64,000 nt of DNA from Muribaculaceae bacterium Isolate-013 (NCI) (GCA_004102785.1 SCEJ01000002.1:1-64000), one strand, 5' to 3'; positions 1-9,720 are shown, numbered from the stretch's first letter. Program-made: numbers and translations. Notes: a model not told the origin generated them from the sequence alone.

Positions 1-46
1 ACTACCGCCTCGCACGCAAGTGTTAAAGTAAAGTTAAAAAATCAGA

Positions 47-83
47 CGGTTGCCGTATAGCTACATTGCTATCGCGGCAACCG
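47..83. terminator. stem-loop upstream of the terminase gene
   Basis: A perfect 9-bp stem (47-55 with 75-83), extended inwards by TATAG/CTAT pairing, forms a strong hairpin. On the minus strand it is followed by an interrupted T-rich stretch, as in an intrinsic terminator. No minus-strand gene ends here, so it may instead end a plus-strand gene lying before the window. Confidence 0.4.
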
Positions 84-199
84 CCTGTGTATCTATGCGT
101 TACAAATCAAACTGTCAAACTCAGGAAGTTACGATTTTTTCGTCAAGCGCCAAAACTGCATCCGAAGTTTATGCCACACACCGGCGAAAAGTGTAGCCG

Positions 200-207
200 T
201 AATTTTG
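200..207 (+). promoter_or_regulatory. -7 box of the terminase gene
   Basis: TAATTTTG matches the Bacteroidetes -7 consensus TAnnTTTG. No good TTTG lies at the usual distance upstream. Transcription would begin near 211, directly at the ATG at 212, so the mRNA would be essentially leaderless. Confidence 0.45.
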
Positions 208-211
208 CGGC

Positions 212-2137
212 ATGGAAACACAGACAATTACAATCGAAGAAATATTATGTGAAAACACACGGCGCCGCCTGAAAGAGAAGGAGGCAGCCGCCTACGACCC
301 CGAGACGGGGCGCGGCTGCTCGTGCCCTCTGCGGCGAGTGGAGAAACTCAACCCCTTCACAGGTCACAAAGAGCATGTGCCCGAGGAAATGACAGCCGAC
401 CCCGACTGGCCGCTGATGCACACCGCCAACGACTGGCGCAGACTACGATGCCGCCACGATTTCGACTACTGGGCCTGGACCTGCGCGCGCATCAAAGACA
501 AGGTGCGCCCCGAAATCGTGCCTTTCCGCCTCAACCGAGGGCAGCGGCGCGTGGTGGAAGCCCTCGAAAGCGACCGCCTTGCCGGGCGCCCTATGCGTCT
601 GATTGTGCTCAAAGCCAGGCAGTGGGGGTGCACCACGGTGGTGGAGATGTATATCGCCTGGCTACAGTGCTGCCGCGTGCGAAACTGGCACTCGCTCCTG
701 TGCTCGCAGGTGCAGGGGGTGTCGGGCTCCATCCGCGGGATGCTCGAGACCATGCTGCGCCACTACCCCTCCGAACTTTGGGAGGGGGATGAGGCCCCGT
801 CCCTGCGCGCATACCAGGGGCAGAGCGGCATCCGCGAGCTTGCCGGCCGCGGATGCCACATCACAATAGCCACCTCGGAGAGCGTGAACTCCGTGCGCGG
901 CTCAGACTATGCCATGGCCCACCTCACCGAGGTGGCCTTCTGGAAAGACACCCCCACGGCCAAACCCACCGACTTTATCCGCACCATCTGCGGCGCCATA
1001 GCCCGCGAACCCCTCACGCTGATAGTGCTGGAGTCCACGGCCAACGGCGTGGGCAACTACTTCCACCGCGAATGGCTCAGGTCAGCGCGGGGGGAGAGCG
1101 ACAAGCAGGCGGTGTTCGTGCCCTGGTACGAGATAGAAATATATCAGGCTCCCGTAGCCGACCCCGAGGCTCTATGGCGCTCGATGGACGATTACGAACG
1201 CGACCTCTGGCACACCCGCGGACTGACACTCGAGCGGATACAGTGGTATCACGACAAACGCTCGGAGATGGCCGACCACACCGCTTTCATGGCCGAATAC
1301 CCTACCACCGCCGAGGAGGCTTTCGCCTGCACAGGGGCCGCGGTGTTCTCGCCCGAAGCCATAGAGCGGCTGCGCCCCGGCACTTCGGCCGGATGCCGCG
1401 CCGGCGAGATAGCGGCGGCTTCGGGAGCGCTCACCGGAGTGGAGTCGCTGCGCGGACTGCGCTTCACTCCCGACTCTGCCGGACACCTCCTGGTGTGGCG
1501 ACAGCCCGAAGCCGGAGCGGCCTATGTGGTGGCCGTGGATGTAGGCGGACGCACGGCAAAAGCCGACTGGAGCGTAATCGCCGTGCTCAAAAACGGGCCG
1601 CACCCCGAAATCGTGGCGCAGTGGCGAGGCCACACCGACCACGACCTCCTCACATGGAAAGCCGCACAAATCGCCGCGCACTACAACACGGCTCTCCTCG
1701 TGTTTGAATCGAACTCGCTGGAGCACAGCGCCCCCGCAGGCCACACCCCACCGGCCCAGGGAGCCTACATGCTTCACGAGCTCGCCCTCTCCTACCCCAA
1801 CCTATACTATCGCCAGTCGGCCGGCGAGGATGGAGGCCGTCTCCCGGGGTTCCACACCAACCGGGCCACGAAACAGATGATTATAACCGAGCTTATCGCC
1901 GCCGTGCGCGACGGCTCATACACCGAACGCGACCCTATGGCGCTCGACGAGCTGGCCTCCTACGAGCTGCAGCCCAACGGCTCGTATGCAGCCGCCGACG
2001 GCAACCACGACGATATACTGATGACCCGCGCCATAGCCCTCCACGTGTGCCGCCTCCCCCACCTGCGCGTGACCCTCGACTCCGACCCCGACCTCGCCTC
2101 ATTCATCGCCCCCTGGCAGCACGACCATCCCCTTTAA
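212..2137 (+). CDS. phage-type terminase large subunit, solitary
   Basis: The 641-residue protein has the layout of a DNA-packaging terminase large subunit. The N-terminal ATPase has a Walker A-like segment KARQWGCTT (residues 134-142), an acidic Walker B segment LTEVAFW (Glu240) and a coupling motif LESTANG. The C-terminal RNase H-like nuclease has Asp443 in VAVDVGG and the pair Asp600/Asp601 in NHDD. Length and motifs look intact. In the family this protein cuts and pumps phage DNA into proheads. No portal, capsid or small terminase gene follows; the next gene is mfd, convergent, 36 bases away. It may be a domesticated or stranded phage gene, or the edge of a prophage lying before the window. 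GC content resembles its neighbours, so there is no sign of recent arrival. Confidence 0.8.
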   Translation: METQTITIEEILCENTRRRLKEKEAAAYDPETGRGCSCPLRRVEKLNPFTGHKEHVPEEMTADPDWPLMHTANDWRRLRCRHDFDYWAWTCARIKDKVRPEIVPFRLNRGQRRVVEALESDRLAGRPMRLIVLKARQWGCTTVVEMYIAWLQCCRVRNWHSLLCSQVQGVSGSIRGMLETMLRHYPSELWEGDEAPSLRAYQGQSGIRELAGRGCHITIATSESVNSVRGSDYAMAHLTEVAFWKDTPTAKPTDFIRTICGAIAREPLTLIVLESTANGVGNYFHREWLRSARGESDKQAVFVPWYEIEIYQAPVADPEALWRSMDDYERDLWHTRGLTLERIQWYHDKRSEMADHTAFMAEYPTTAEEAFACTGAAVFSPEAIERLRPGTSAGCRAGEIAAASGALTGVESLRGLRFTPDSAGHLLVWRQPEAGAAYVVAVDVGGRTAKADWSVIAVLKNGPHPEIVAQWRGHTDHDLLTWKAAQIAAHYNTALLVFESNSLEHSAPAGHTPPAQGAYMLHELALSYPNLYYRQSAGEDGGRLPGFHTNRATKQMIITELIAAVRDGSYTERDPMALDELASYELQPNGSYAAADGNHDDILMTRAIALHVCRLPHLRVTLDSDPDLASFIAPWQHDHPL

Positions 2138-2173
2138 TGTTGCGGCCATGTAGCCAATTAGTCCACAATGCAG

Positions 2174-5100
2174 TCAGGAGGCCGGCAGAGCGCGCACCGA
2201 TGCCAGCAGAGCGGCGGCGGAGCTTACCGAAGGCACCGTGGCGATGGCGAAGGAGCGGCGCCCGGTGGCGGCGTTCTCGCGGATTTTCACCCGCGCCGGA
2301 TTCTGCTGAAGGAAGGTGACAAGGCGCCCAAAAGCCGCCGACTGATAGTAAGCCCTGTTGGAGTCGTCGACGAAATAGAGATACATCTTTCCACCTTTGA
2401 GCGCCACCTTCTCCACCCCGAGCTGACGTGCCAGCCTGCGCAGGCGCGGCACTCGCACCAGCTCGCGGGTAACCTCCGGCAGGGGGCCGAAACGGTCCTC
2501 AAGCCGCGAGCAGAAAGCATCGATGTCGGCATCCAGCTCCATGGAGTCGAGCTCGCGGTATAGCGCTATGCGCTCACTCTCCTGCGGCACATAGTCGGCC
2601 GGCAGAAGCAGCTCGAGGTCCGACTCGATAACGCAGTCGGCCACGAATTCCTCCTCGTCAGAGCCGTCACCGCCGGTTTTCTCCGCGGTCATCACGCCGG
2701 CGAACTCGGTGGTGCGCAGCTCCGTGACAGCCTCTTTGAGTATGCGCTGGTAGGTTTCATAGCCCAGGTCGGCAATGAAGCCGCTCTGCTCGGCGCCGAG
2801 AAGATTGCCGGCGCCGCGTATGTCGAGGTCCTGCATGGCGATATGTATTCCCGAGCCGAGGTCGGAGAAGCTCTCAATGGCCTGCAGGCGGCGGCGCGCC
2901 ACAGGCGAGACCGGAGCCCCCGGGGGCACCATAAGGTAGCAGAAAGCCTTGCGCGAGGAGCGCCCCACGCGGCCGCGTAGCTGATGCAGCTCGCTGAGGC
3001 CGAAATTCTGTGCGTTGTTTACGATGATGGTGTTGACGTTGGGCATATCGATACCCGACTCGATGATGGTGGTGGCCAGCAACACGTCATAGTCGTGGTT
3101 GGCGAAATCTATGATTGCCTGCTCAAGTTCGCCGGGGGGCATCTGCCCGTGGGCCACCAGGGTGCGGGCGTCGGGCACCACTCGCTTCACCATCTGCTCG
3201 AGCTGGTAAAGCCCCTCGATGCGGTTGTTGACGATGAACACCTGGCCGTTGCGAGCCATCTCGAAGTTGACGGCCTCGGCCAGGAGCTCGTCGGTGAGGG
3301 AGCTCACGGAGGTCAGCACCGGGTAGCGGTTGGGGGGCGGGGTGTTGATGTTGCTGAGGTCGCGGGCCCCCATGAGCGAGAACTGGAGGGTGCGCGGTAT
3401 GGGTGTGGCCGACATCGTGAGGGTGTCGACCGACGTTTTCATCTGCTTGAGTTTCTCCTTGACCGCCACGCCGAATTTCTGCTCCTCGTCGATGATGAGC
3501 AGCCCCAGGTCCTTGAATCTCACATCCTTCCCCACTATGCGGTGGGTGCCCACGATGATGTCGATTTTACCCTCGGCAAGGTCGGCCAGAATCTGGCGCA
3601 CCTGCTTCGGTGTGCGGGCGCGCGAAAGGTAGTCGACCCTCACGGGGAACCCCTTCAGTCGCCCGGCAAAGGTGCGGAAATGCTGGTAGGCCAGCACGGT
3701 GGTGGGCACCAGCACGGCCACCTGCTTTGAATCGGCGGCGGCTTTCAGGGCGGCGCGCACGGCAATCTCCGTCTTGCCGAAGCCCACATCGCCGCATATC
3801 AGGCGGTCCATCGGGCGCGGGCTCTCCATATCGTGCTTCACGGCCTGTGTGGCCGAGGTCTGGTCGGGGGTATCCTCGTAGATGAACGATGCCTCGAGTT
3901 CATGCTGGAGATAGGTGTCGGGCGAGAAGCTGAAACCCTGCTCGTCCTTGCGGGCGGCATAGAGGCGTATGAGGTCGCGGGCTATATCCTTGAGCTTGCT
4001 CTTTGTTTTCTCCTTCAGGCGGCTCCATGCCCCGGAGCCGAGTTTGTTGACGGCCGGCTCCACCCCCTCCTTTCCGCGGTACTTCGAGAGCTTGTGCAGA
4101 GCGTGAATCGACACAAAGATGCAGTCGTTGTTCTTGTAGACGAGCTTTATCATCTCCTGTGTGGTGCCGTTGACGTTGGTGCGCAGAAGGCCGCCGAAAC
4201 GCCCCACGCCATGATCGGCGTGCACAATGAAATCGCCCGGCTCAATGGCCGTCAGTTCCTTCAGCGAGAGGGCGAGCTTGCCCGAACGGGCGCGCTCGCT
4301 GCGGAGGGTATATTTATGGAAACGGTCGAAAATCTGGTGGTCGGTGAACACACACCGGCGGGTGTCGTGGTCCACGAATCCCTCGTGCACAGTGCCGCTC
4401 ACGTAGTCGAAGGCGATGTCGTCGCCACGCTCGGCGAAGATGGCGCGCAGGCGCTCGGCCTGCTTCTCCGAATCGGAGAGTATCATGATTGTGTAGCCCT
4501 TCTTTTTCAACTCGCGGAAAGAGTCGGCTATCAGGTCGAAATTCTTATGGTAGAGCCCCTGGGGAGTGCAGTTGAAAGCCATCGACGCCCCGGCGGTGTC
4601 AGCCGGAAGATAGGTGTCGGTGCTCAGGGAGTTCTGCGCGCCCGAGAAGTAGAGGCGCGGCATGGAGGCGAAGTCGGCGGCAAACGCGGCGGCATCTACC
4701 ACACGTGCGAGCGCCTGCTCGTCGGCGCTGCCGGCATATGCCGCCGAGGCCGAAAAGCTTTCGGAGGCGATGGCCTCCACGCGCTGAAGCAGGTGGCGTG
4801 CGTCGCGCACGGCCAGCAGCGAGCCGGCGGCAATGAAACGGAGCACCGATATACCCATGGCGTCGTCGCTGCCGGAGGCCATGTTGGCGGCCACGGCCAC
4901 ACGCTCCACCTTCTGCTCGGAAAGCTGGGTCTCTATGCTGAAGGTGCGGATGGAGTCGACCTCGTCGCCGAAGAGGTCGATGCGGTAGGGAAGCTCGTTG
5001 GAATAGCCGAACACATCGATTATGGAGCCGCGCACGGCGAACTGCCCGGGCTCATACACATAGTCCTGGCGCACGAATCCGTTGTCGAACATCCAGCGCG

Positions 5101-5581
5101 TGAACTCGTCGAGGCGCAGCTCGCCACCCACGGCAATCTGCAGGGTGTGGTCGCGCACAGCCTCGCGCGGGGCCACACGCTCGGCCACGGCCTCGGGGTA
5201 GGTCACCACGAAGCGCAGCGCCGGGTCGTCGTTCCAGTGCGAGAGGGTCTCGGTGCGGAGCACCTGCGAGGGAGGGTCCTCCTGGCCGTATTTTATATCG
5301 CGTTTGTAGCCCGAGGGGAAGAACATCACCGCCTGCTGTCCGCAGAGGGCGCAGAGGTCCTGGTAGAGGTATCCGGCATCGTCGGCCGTATCGGCCACGA
5401 CAGTGACCGGGGCGCCGCCGGGGCGCTCCAGCCCGGCAAGGGCCATGGCGGCAGCCGACCCTGCGACTCCGGTCACGGCCACCGGAGCCGACGGCGAGGC
5501 TATGGCTGCGCCCACAAGCTCCCTCAGCCCGTCGCGCCTGGCGCGGGAAAGGAATTCATCAGCAAGCTCTCTGGTATCCAT
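2174..5581 (-). CDS. mfd: transcription-repair coupling factor Mfd
   Basis: The 1135-residue protein is close to the usual Mfd length (about 1150). An N-terminal UvrB-like damage-recognition part is followed by an RNA-polymerase-interaction domain around residue 450, then a RecG-type translocase. Walker A is GDVGFGKT (residues 597-604) and the DEEQ box is at residues 698-701. The TRG-like segment and C-terminal domain are also present. Mfd removes RNA polymerase stalled at DNA lesions, using ATP, and recruits UvrA. The gene begins 7 bases after the gldE-like gene ends and is probably the last gene of the coaX operon. No frameshift is seen. Confidence 0.97.
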   Translation of the reverse strand: MDTRELADEFLSRARRDGLRELVGAAIASPSAPVAVTGVAGSAAAMALAGLERPGGAPVTVVADTADDAGYLYQDLCALCGQQAVMFFPSGYKRDIKYGQEDPPSQVLRTETLSHWNDDPALRFVVTYPEAVAERVAPREAVRDHTLQIAVGGELRLDEFTRWMFDNGFVRQDYVYEPGQFAVRGSIIDVFGYSNELPYRIDLFGDEVDSIRTFSIETQLSEQKVERVAVAANMASGSDDAMGISVLRFIAAGSLLAVRDARHLLQRVEAIASESFSASAAYAGSADEQALARVVDAAAFAADFASMPRLYFSGAQNSLSTDTYLPADTAGASMAFNCTPQGLYHKNFDLIADSFRELKKKGYTIMILSDSEKQAERLRAIFAERGDDIAFDYVSGTVHEGFVDHDTRRCVFTDHQIFDRFHKYTLRSERARSGKLALSLKELTAIEPGDFIVHADHGVGRFGGLLRTNVNGTTQEMIKLVYKNNDCIFVSIHALHKLSKYRGKEGVEPAVNKLGSGAWSRLKEKTKSKLKDIARDLIRLYAARKDEQGFSFSPDTYLQHELEASFIYEDTPDQTSATQAVKHDMESPRPMDRLICGDVGFGKTEIAVRAALKAAADSKQVAVLVPTTVLAYQHFRTFAGRLKGFPVRVDYLSRARTPKQVRQILADLAEGKIDIIVGTHRIVGKDVRFKDLGLLIIDEEQKFGVAVKEKLKQMKTSVDTLTMSATPIPRTLQFSLMGARDLSNINTPPPNRYPVLTSVSSLTDELLAEAVNFEMARNGQVFIVNNRIEGLYQLEQMVKRVVPDARTLVAHGQMPPGELEQAIIDFANHDYDVLLATTIIESGIDMPNVNTIIVNNAQNFGLSELHQLRGRVGRSSRKAFCYLMVPPGAPVSPVARRRLQAIESFSDLGSGIHIAMQDLDIRGAGNLLGAEQSGFIADLGYETYQRILKEAVTELRTTEFAGVMTAEKTGGDGSDEEEFVADCVIESDLELLLPADYVPQESERIALYRELDSMELDADIDAFCSRLEDRFGPLPEVTRELVRVPRLRRLARQLGVEKVALKGGKMYLYFVDDSNRAYYQSAAFGRLVTFLQQNPARVKIRENAATGRRSFAIATVPSVSSAAALLASVRALPAS

Positions 5582-5588
5582 CGCATTA

Positions 5589-6857
5589 TTAGTTTCTTAT
5601 CACCCTGATGAGCTCCAGGCGGGTGGCCGAGCGGCTGGTCACCTCCAGGCGCAGCCCCTCCAGCTCCACGGCCTCCCCTTCCTGGGGAATGGTGCCGGTG
5701 GCATGGAGTATGTATCCGGCCAAAGTCTGGTATTCGTCATCCTCGGGTATGTCGAAATGATATTTCTCGTTGAGATATTCGATTTCGGTGCGTCCGGAGA
5801 ATTCGTAGACCCCCGGCGCCAGCTCCCGCTCCACAAGGTCGGTGGAGTCGTGCTCATCCTGTATGTCGCCGAAAATCTCCTCCACAAGGTCCTCGAGGGT
5901 AACCATGCCGGCGGTGCCGCCGAATTCATCAACGATTATCGCGATGGAGCGCTTCTCAGAGAGGAGGCGACGCATCATCTTGTTGGCCAGCAGGGTTTCG
6001 GGAGCGAACACCACCGGCTTTATCTGTTCGCGCCAGTCGCGGCCCGGGGTGAAAAGCTCCGACACGTGGATATAGCCCAGCACATTGTCGATATCCTCGC
6101 GGAACACTATGATTTTCGAGCGCCCCGACTCGGTGAAGAGCGCCGACAGCTCGCAGCGCGAGGTGGTGTCGATGTTTACGGCCACAATCTCGTTGCGCGG
6201 CATCATGCAGTCGCGCAGGTGTATGGTTGAGAAATCGAGGGCGTTGTGGAATATCTTCACCTCGTTCTCCACCTTCTGATGCTCCACGGCCTGCTCGTCG
6301 ATGCTCTGTTCAAGATATTCGTTGAGGTCGCCCAGCGACAGCGCGCCGAGCTTGGCCTGGCCGTTCTTTATGCCGAAGAGCTTCATCAGCATCTTCGAGA
6401 GCCATGTGGCGAAGAGCGACACCGGATAAAGGCAGATGTAGATCAGCGCCACAAGCGGCGCCAGCAGCGACATGGAGCGGTTGGGGTTGATGCGGAACAC
6501 CGTCTTAGGGAAAAACTCGCCCGTAATGAGGATTATGCCGGTCGATATAAGTGTCTGCGCCACAAGGATGAACCCCTCGTGAGGCCATATCTGCGCCAGC
6601 CACGGCTCGATGAACTTGGCCGCGCCCATGCCGTAGATTACCAGCATTATGTTGTTGCCGACAAGGATGGTGGAGATGAAAAAGTCGGGATTGTTGTAGA
6701 ACAGACTGAGGCTGCGCCCCATCAGGCCGCCTTTCTTGATGTCGAGCTCAACGCGCACGCGGTCGGAGGTCACGAACGCTATCTCCATCCCCGAGAAGAG
6801 CGCGGAGAAGGCAAGTGCCACAATGGTGAGTATCAGCCAGGAGTAATCGAATTCCAT
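5589..6857 (-). CDS. GldE-like CNNM/CBS membrane protein (HlyC/CorC family)
   Basis: The 422-residue protein has an N-terminal CNNM (DUF21) domain with about four membrane segments over roughly residues 1-190, two cytoplasmic CBS repeats (about 200-335, including the conserved IVDEFGGTAGMVTLEDLVEE) and a C-terminal CorC_HlyC domain. This is the layout of Bacteroidetes GldE and of CorC-type ion-transport proteins. GldE is tied to gliding in flavobacteria, but gut Bacteroidales keep homologs without gliding, so a role in divalent cation or envelope homeostasis is as likely. It lies between lptC and mfd on the same strand. Confidence 0.85.
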   Translation of the reverse strand: MEFDYSWLILTIVALAFSALFSGMEIAFVTSDRVRVELDIKKGGLMGRSLSLFYNNPDFFISTILVGNNIMLVIYGMGAAKFIEPWLAQIWPHEGFILVAQTLISTGIILITGEFFPKTVFRINPNRSMSLLAPLVALIYICLYPVSLFATWLSKMLMKLFGIKNGQAKLGALSLGDLNEYLEQSIDEQAVEHQKVENEVKIFHNALDFSTIHLRDCMMPRNEIVAVNIDTTSRCELSALFTESGRSKIIVFREDIDNVLGYIHVSELFTPGRDWREQIKPVVFAPETLLANKMMRRLLSEKRSIAIIVDEFGGTAGMVTLEDLVEEIFGDIQDEHDSTDLVERELAPGVYEFSGRTEIEYLNEKYHFDIPEDDEYQTLAGYILHATGTIPQEGEAVELEGLRLEVTSRSATRLELIRVIRN

Positions 6858-6908
6858 TTAAATGAAAAAACTTGTATCTTGTGTATTGTCAACAAAAACA
6901 GCCTTTGT

Positions 6909-7577
6909 TCAGTTCTGAGCCTGTGGAGCCTGCGCCGCCGCGGCAGGCAGCGGAGCTGTTGCCGGAGGGGGTGTCGGGCCGGCGGCAGGAGACGCGTGGC
7001 GGTCTCCCCCCACGAAGTCGCTGGTGGGGAAGATGCCGGTGGGACGGCGTATGATATATTCCGTCATATCCTGGTTCGACTCGAAACCGTAGCCCTCTAT
7101 AATGCGGTCGGCGCGCTCTATGTGGATAAACGAATCAGAGTAGAGCTTCGCCTGGGCCTGGTCCCAGAATAGCTGCTGGGTAAGGAACTTGTCGCCGTCG
7201 ACATTGAGCATCCTCACGTTGCGGTCGAAGCGCCATATCCTCTTCTTGCTCAGGTAGGTGGCCGAATCGGCGGTGAAGGAGCCGTTCTCGTTCATCGAGT
7301 TGTCGAAACGCAGGGCATACAGCCCCTCGGGGAAGGACCAGTAGGGGTCCTTGGCCTCCTCGAATATCAGCCATACCGGCGCTGTGATACGGTAGCGCGT
7401 ATATGAGGAGTCGGAGATGTAGGAGTCGACATCGAGGGTTTTAAGCGTGGGGAATTTCTCCGGGTCGGCTCCGATGCGGATGCTCTCCTGTTTCGATTCC
7501 GAACAGGCGCAAAAGGCCACGGCCGCCACAACGACGGCCGCAGGCAGTAATTTCATTCCGGTCAACGGGCGCGCCAT
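6909..7577 (-). CDS. lptC: LptC-like LPS export lipoprotein
   Basis: The 222-residue protein begins with a lipoprotein signal peptide; cleavage is expected before the second Cys in AFCACS. A single LptC-type beta domain follows, with the typical segments on target, pseudo-substrate and reaction-like 'YSDSFI' near residue 150. LptC links the inner-membrane LptBFG transporter to the periplasmic LPS bridge. The C-terminal ~35 residues are rich in Pro and Ala and probably disordered. An internal ATG at 7556 gives a more conventional signal peptide and may be the true start. The gene lies 4 bases after the barrel gene. Confidence 0.8.
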   Translation of the reverse strand: MARPLTGMKLLPAAVVVAAVAFCACSESKQESIRIGADPEKFPTLKTLDVDSYISDSSYTRYRITAPVWLIFEEAKDPYWSFPEGLYALRFDNSMNENGSFTADSATYLSKKRIWRFDRNVRMLNVDGDKFLTQQLFWDQAQAKLYSDSFIHIERADRIIEGYGFESNQDMTEYIIRRPTGIFPTSDFVGGDRHASPAAGPTPPPATAPLPAAAAQAPQAQN

Positions 7578-7581
7578 CGCA

Positions 7582-8868
7582 TCAACGTATCTTGTTGCGC
7601 CAGAACCACAGCTCGTTGACGTTGACGCCGACAGTGACCATAAAATAGTTTTCCTTTACCAGAGGCGCCGGGGTGGCCTGGCGGTGGCGGTACTCGAAAG
7701 CGAGGTTGACCATCGTCTTGGCCGACGGAGCGGGGAGCCCCAGACCGAACGACACGCCATACTCGCGGAGCGAGTTGTCGCCAACCTTCACGTAGTCGTT
7801 GGAGTAATAGCCGCCCACACGGTAGTTCACACGCTTGAACCACGATCCGCGCGGATTAGGCATATAGCTGAAACCCAGCGCGGCGCGCCAGCGGTTGTCG
7901 AACTGCTGGCCGTCGGAGTTTTCGGCATCGAAGCCCTCTATCGCGCCGAAGCGGGCATCCTTCCAGGGCTGATAAGTGAAGTCGGCCTCAAGCGAGATGC
8001 GTTTCTCGAAGGTCCAGGCTATGCCGGCGCCCCAGGTCTCGGCTTTCTGATAGTTGCCGTTGAGTTTCGAGAATCCGATAGTGTCGGGGGCGGCCGCAGA
8101 GCTGTTCACTTCATAATTCACCAGGCCGTAGGCGTGGCCGTGGAAGTTCATCTTCGGTGAATACACCACGCCGAGACCTATGGTGTTGTCGGCGTTGAGG
8201 TTGAATTCATACTGGGCGCCCACGCTGACGTTGAAGTCGCGCACCTCGAACACGCGCTCGAAGAGCGACACATTGCCGGCCTCGGTGTAGACGTAGGTAT
8301 CGTTCAGGAGGGTGCCGAAAAGATAGCTGAAGTTGGCGCCCACCGTGAAGTTCTTGAACGGACGGGCTGCAACGCCTAAAAACAGCTCGCTGAGGTTGCC
8401 CGAGCCTTCGCGCGAGTTGTGGCCGTTGACAATCTCGCTGCCGAAGTTGTAGCCCACGCCGGAGTAGGGCTTGAGCCCCACGGCGCCGCCGCCATAGCGG
8501 GTTATGGGGAACTGGAGGGTCACATAGTCGAGTCCGCCGGTGAAGTTCTTGCCGGTCTCATCGCCATCGGTGGTGGAGAGCCCTTTGGCGTTGACGGCCA
8601 TGTCGAACAGGAATGTGAGGGAGTCGATGGCGGCATACGATGCCGGGTTCATGAAGTTTATGGCGCGCCCTGAACGCTGGGCATATCCCACACCGCCCAT
8701 CGAGCGCTGGGCCGCGTTGGCGTTATCCGAGAGGATGCCATAGCCGAAGCGTGAATAGGGCGTTACGGTGGAGTTCTGCGCCGACACCTCCAGGGTGCCC
8801 GACGCCAGAAGCGCCACGAATGCAAGAACCGTGACCTTCAGACTGTTATATATCTTATTGCTTTTCAT
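7582..8868 (-). CDS. outer-membrane beta-barrel protein
   Basis: The 428-residue protein has a signal peptide ending near EVSAQ (about residue 31), followed by repeated amphipathic strands with many aromatic and Gly residues. The mature N terminus (STVTPYSRFGYG) and the motif RSMGGVGYA are typical of a Bacteroidetes family of FadL-like barrels found next to lptC and coaX. Its substrate is unknown. The ATG overlaps the end of coaX by 14 bases, so translation is probably coupled. Porin, lipid transport or an LPS-linked role are all possible. Confidence 0.75.
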   Translation of the reverse strand: MKSNKIYNSLKVTVLAFVALLASGTLEVSAQNSTVTPYSRFGYGILSDNANAAQRSMGGVGYAQRSGRAINFMNPASYAAIDSLTFLFDMAVNAKGLSTTDGDETGKNFTGGLDYVTLQFPITRYGGGAVGLKPYSGVGYNFGSEIVNGHNSREGSGNLSELFLGVAARPFKNFTVGANFSYLFGTLLNDTYVYTEAGNVSLFERVFEVRDFNVSVGAQYEFNLNADNTIGLGVVYSPKMNFHGHAYGLVNYEVNSSAAAPDTIGFSKLNGNYQKAETWGAGIAWTFEKRISLEADFTYQPWKDARFGAIEGFDAENSDGQQFDNRWRAALGFSYMPNPRGSWFKRVNYRVGGYYSNDYVKVGDNSLREYGVSFGLGLPAPSAKTMVNLAFEYRHRQATPAPLVKENYFMVTVGVNVNELWFWRNKIR

Positions 8869-9580
8869 TATACAAGAGAATGCTAAGAAGCCCCTTTGTG
8901 ACCAGGCAGGAGTCGGTGGTCACGGGGAAATCAAGGAAATCGCTGAGGCGTTTCGACCAACCGCCGGTGAGCACCACCTCGGTGTCGGGGCTGAGCAGCG
9001 AGCGGTAATAGGCTATCTCGGCGGCCACGCCGCGCACGGCGCCGGCACGCATGGCCGTCACGGTGTCGAATCCGAACTGCGGGGTCTCGCCATAGCCGCT
9101 GACCTCCGGCAGGCGCGCGGTGAAGCTGCGCAACGCCCTCAGACGCATACCTACGCCGGGAGCTATGTTGCCGCCGGCATACACGCCGCCGGCCGTAACC
9201 ACATCGTAGGTCACAGCCGTGCCCATGTCGACAACCAGGAGGTTACGCCCCGGCAGAAGGCTCCAGGCCCCTACCGCGGCGGCTATGCGGTCCTCGCCGA
9301 GGGTCTCGGGGGTGGCATAACCGATTGACAGCGGCATCGGAGTGTCGTGGCGCACTTCTATTGCCTCGACCCCCAGCTCCCTGAGCCATGATATGATTTC
9401 AGGCCCGGAGCCCGTGACCGAACAGCACACGCCGCGGCGCGGGTGGTAATCCTGCACCACATCGGCCAACGCGCTCTGCGTCAGCTTGCTGATGGTAACT
9501 TGGTCAACCAGCTCGGAGGCGTTCCATACCGCCACTTTGGCCGAACTGTTGCCCTGGTCAATGGTGATGTTCAGACTCAT
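8855..9580 (-). CDS. coaX: type III pantothenate kinase
   Basis: The 241-residue protein is a CoaX-type kinase catalysing the first step of coenzyme A synthesis, phosphorylation of pantothenate. The N-terminal phosphate loop DQGNSSAK (residues 8-15) and the second phosphate motif VDMGTAVTYD (Asp118) are present, as is GEDRIAA. The frame stays open upstream to 9658, but the start at 9580 (MSLNITIDQG) fits the family and lies downstream of the -7 box at 9620-9627, which rules out the longer form. It is the first gene of the five-gene minus-strand operon. Confidence 0.93.
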   Translation of the reverse strand: MSLNITIDQGNSSAKVAVWNASELVDQVTISKLTQSALADVVQDYHPRRGVCCSVTGSGPEIISWLRELGVEAIEVRHDTPMPLSIGYATPETLGEDRIAAAVGAWSLLPGRNLLVVDMGTAVTYDVVTAGGVYAGGNIAPGVGMRLRALRSFTARLPEVSGYGETPQFGFDTVTAMRAGAVRGVAAEIAYYRSLLSPDTEVVLTGGWSKRLSDFLDFPVTTDSCLVTKGLLSILLYNEKQ

Positions 9581-9619
9581 TGTCAGAGTGTTTCGCAGCG
9601 ATGCCGCGTTTTGTGGGGG

Positions 9620-9627
9620 CAAATTTA
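9620..9627 (-). promoter_or_regulatory. -7 box of the coaX operon
   Basis: On the minus strand this reads TAAATTTG, a match to TAnnTTTG. No clear TTTG is seen 19-21 bases upstream. Transcription would start near 9616, about 35 bases before the coaX ATG. Confidence 0.5.
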
Positions 9628-9720
9628 CGAAATCCCCGTTAAATAACCGCCTCCCCAAACCTTTAAAAATTAAAAAAAAGAGGTTAGAGGTGAGAGGCTG
9701 GGGGTGAGAAGTTGGAGGCG

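Noticed and set aside
3833-5608. A 591-codon plus-strand frame opposite mfd
   Set aside because: It is antisense to clear Mfd motifs and has no recognisable domain.
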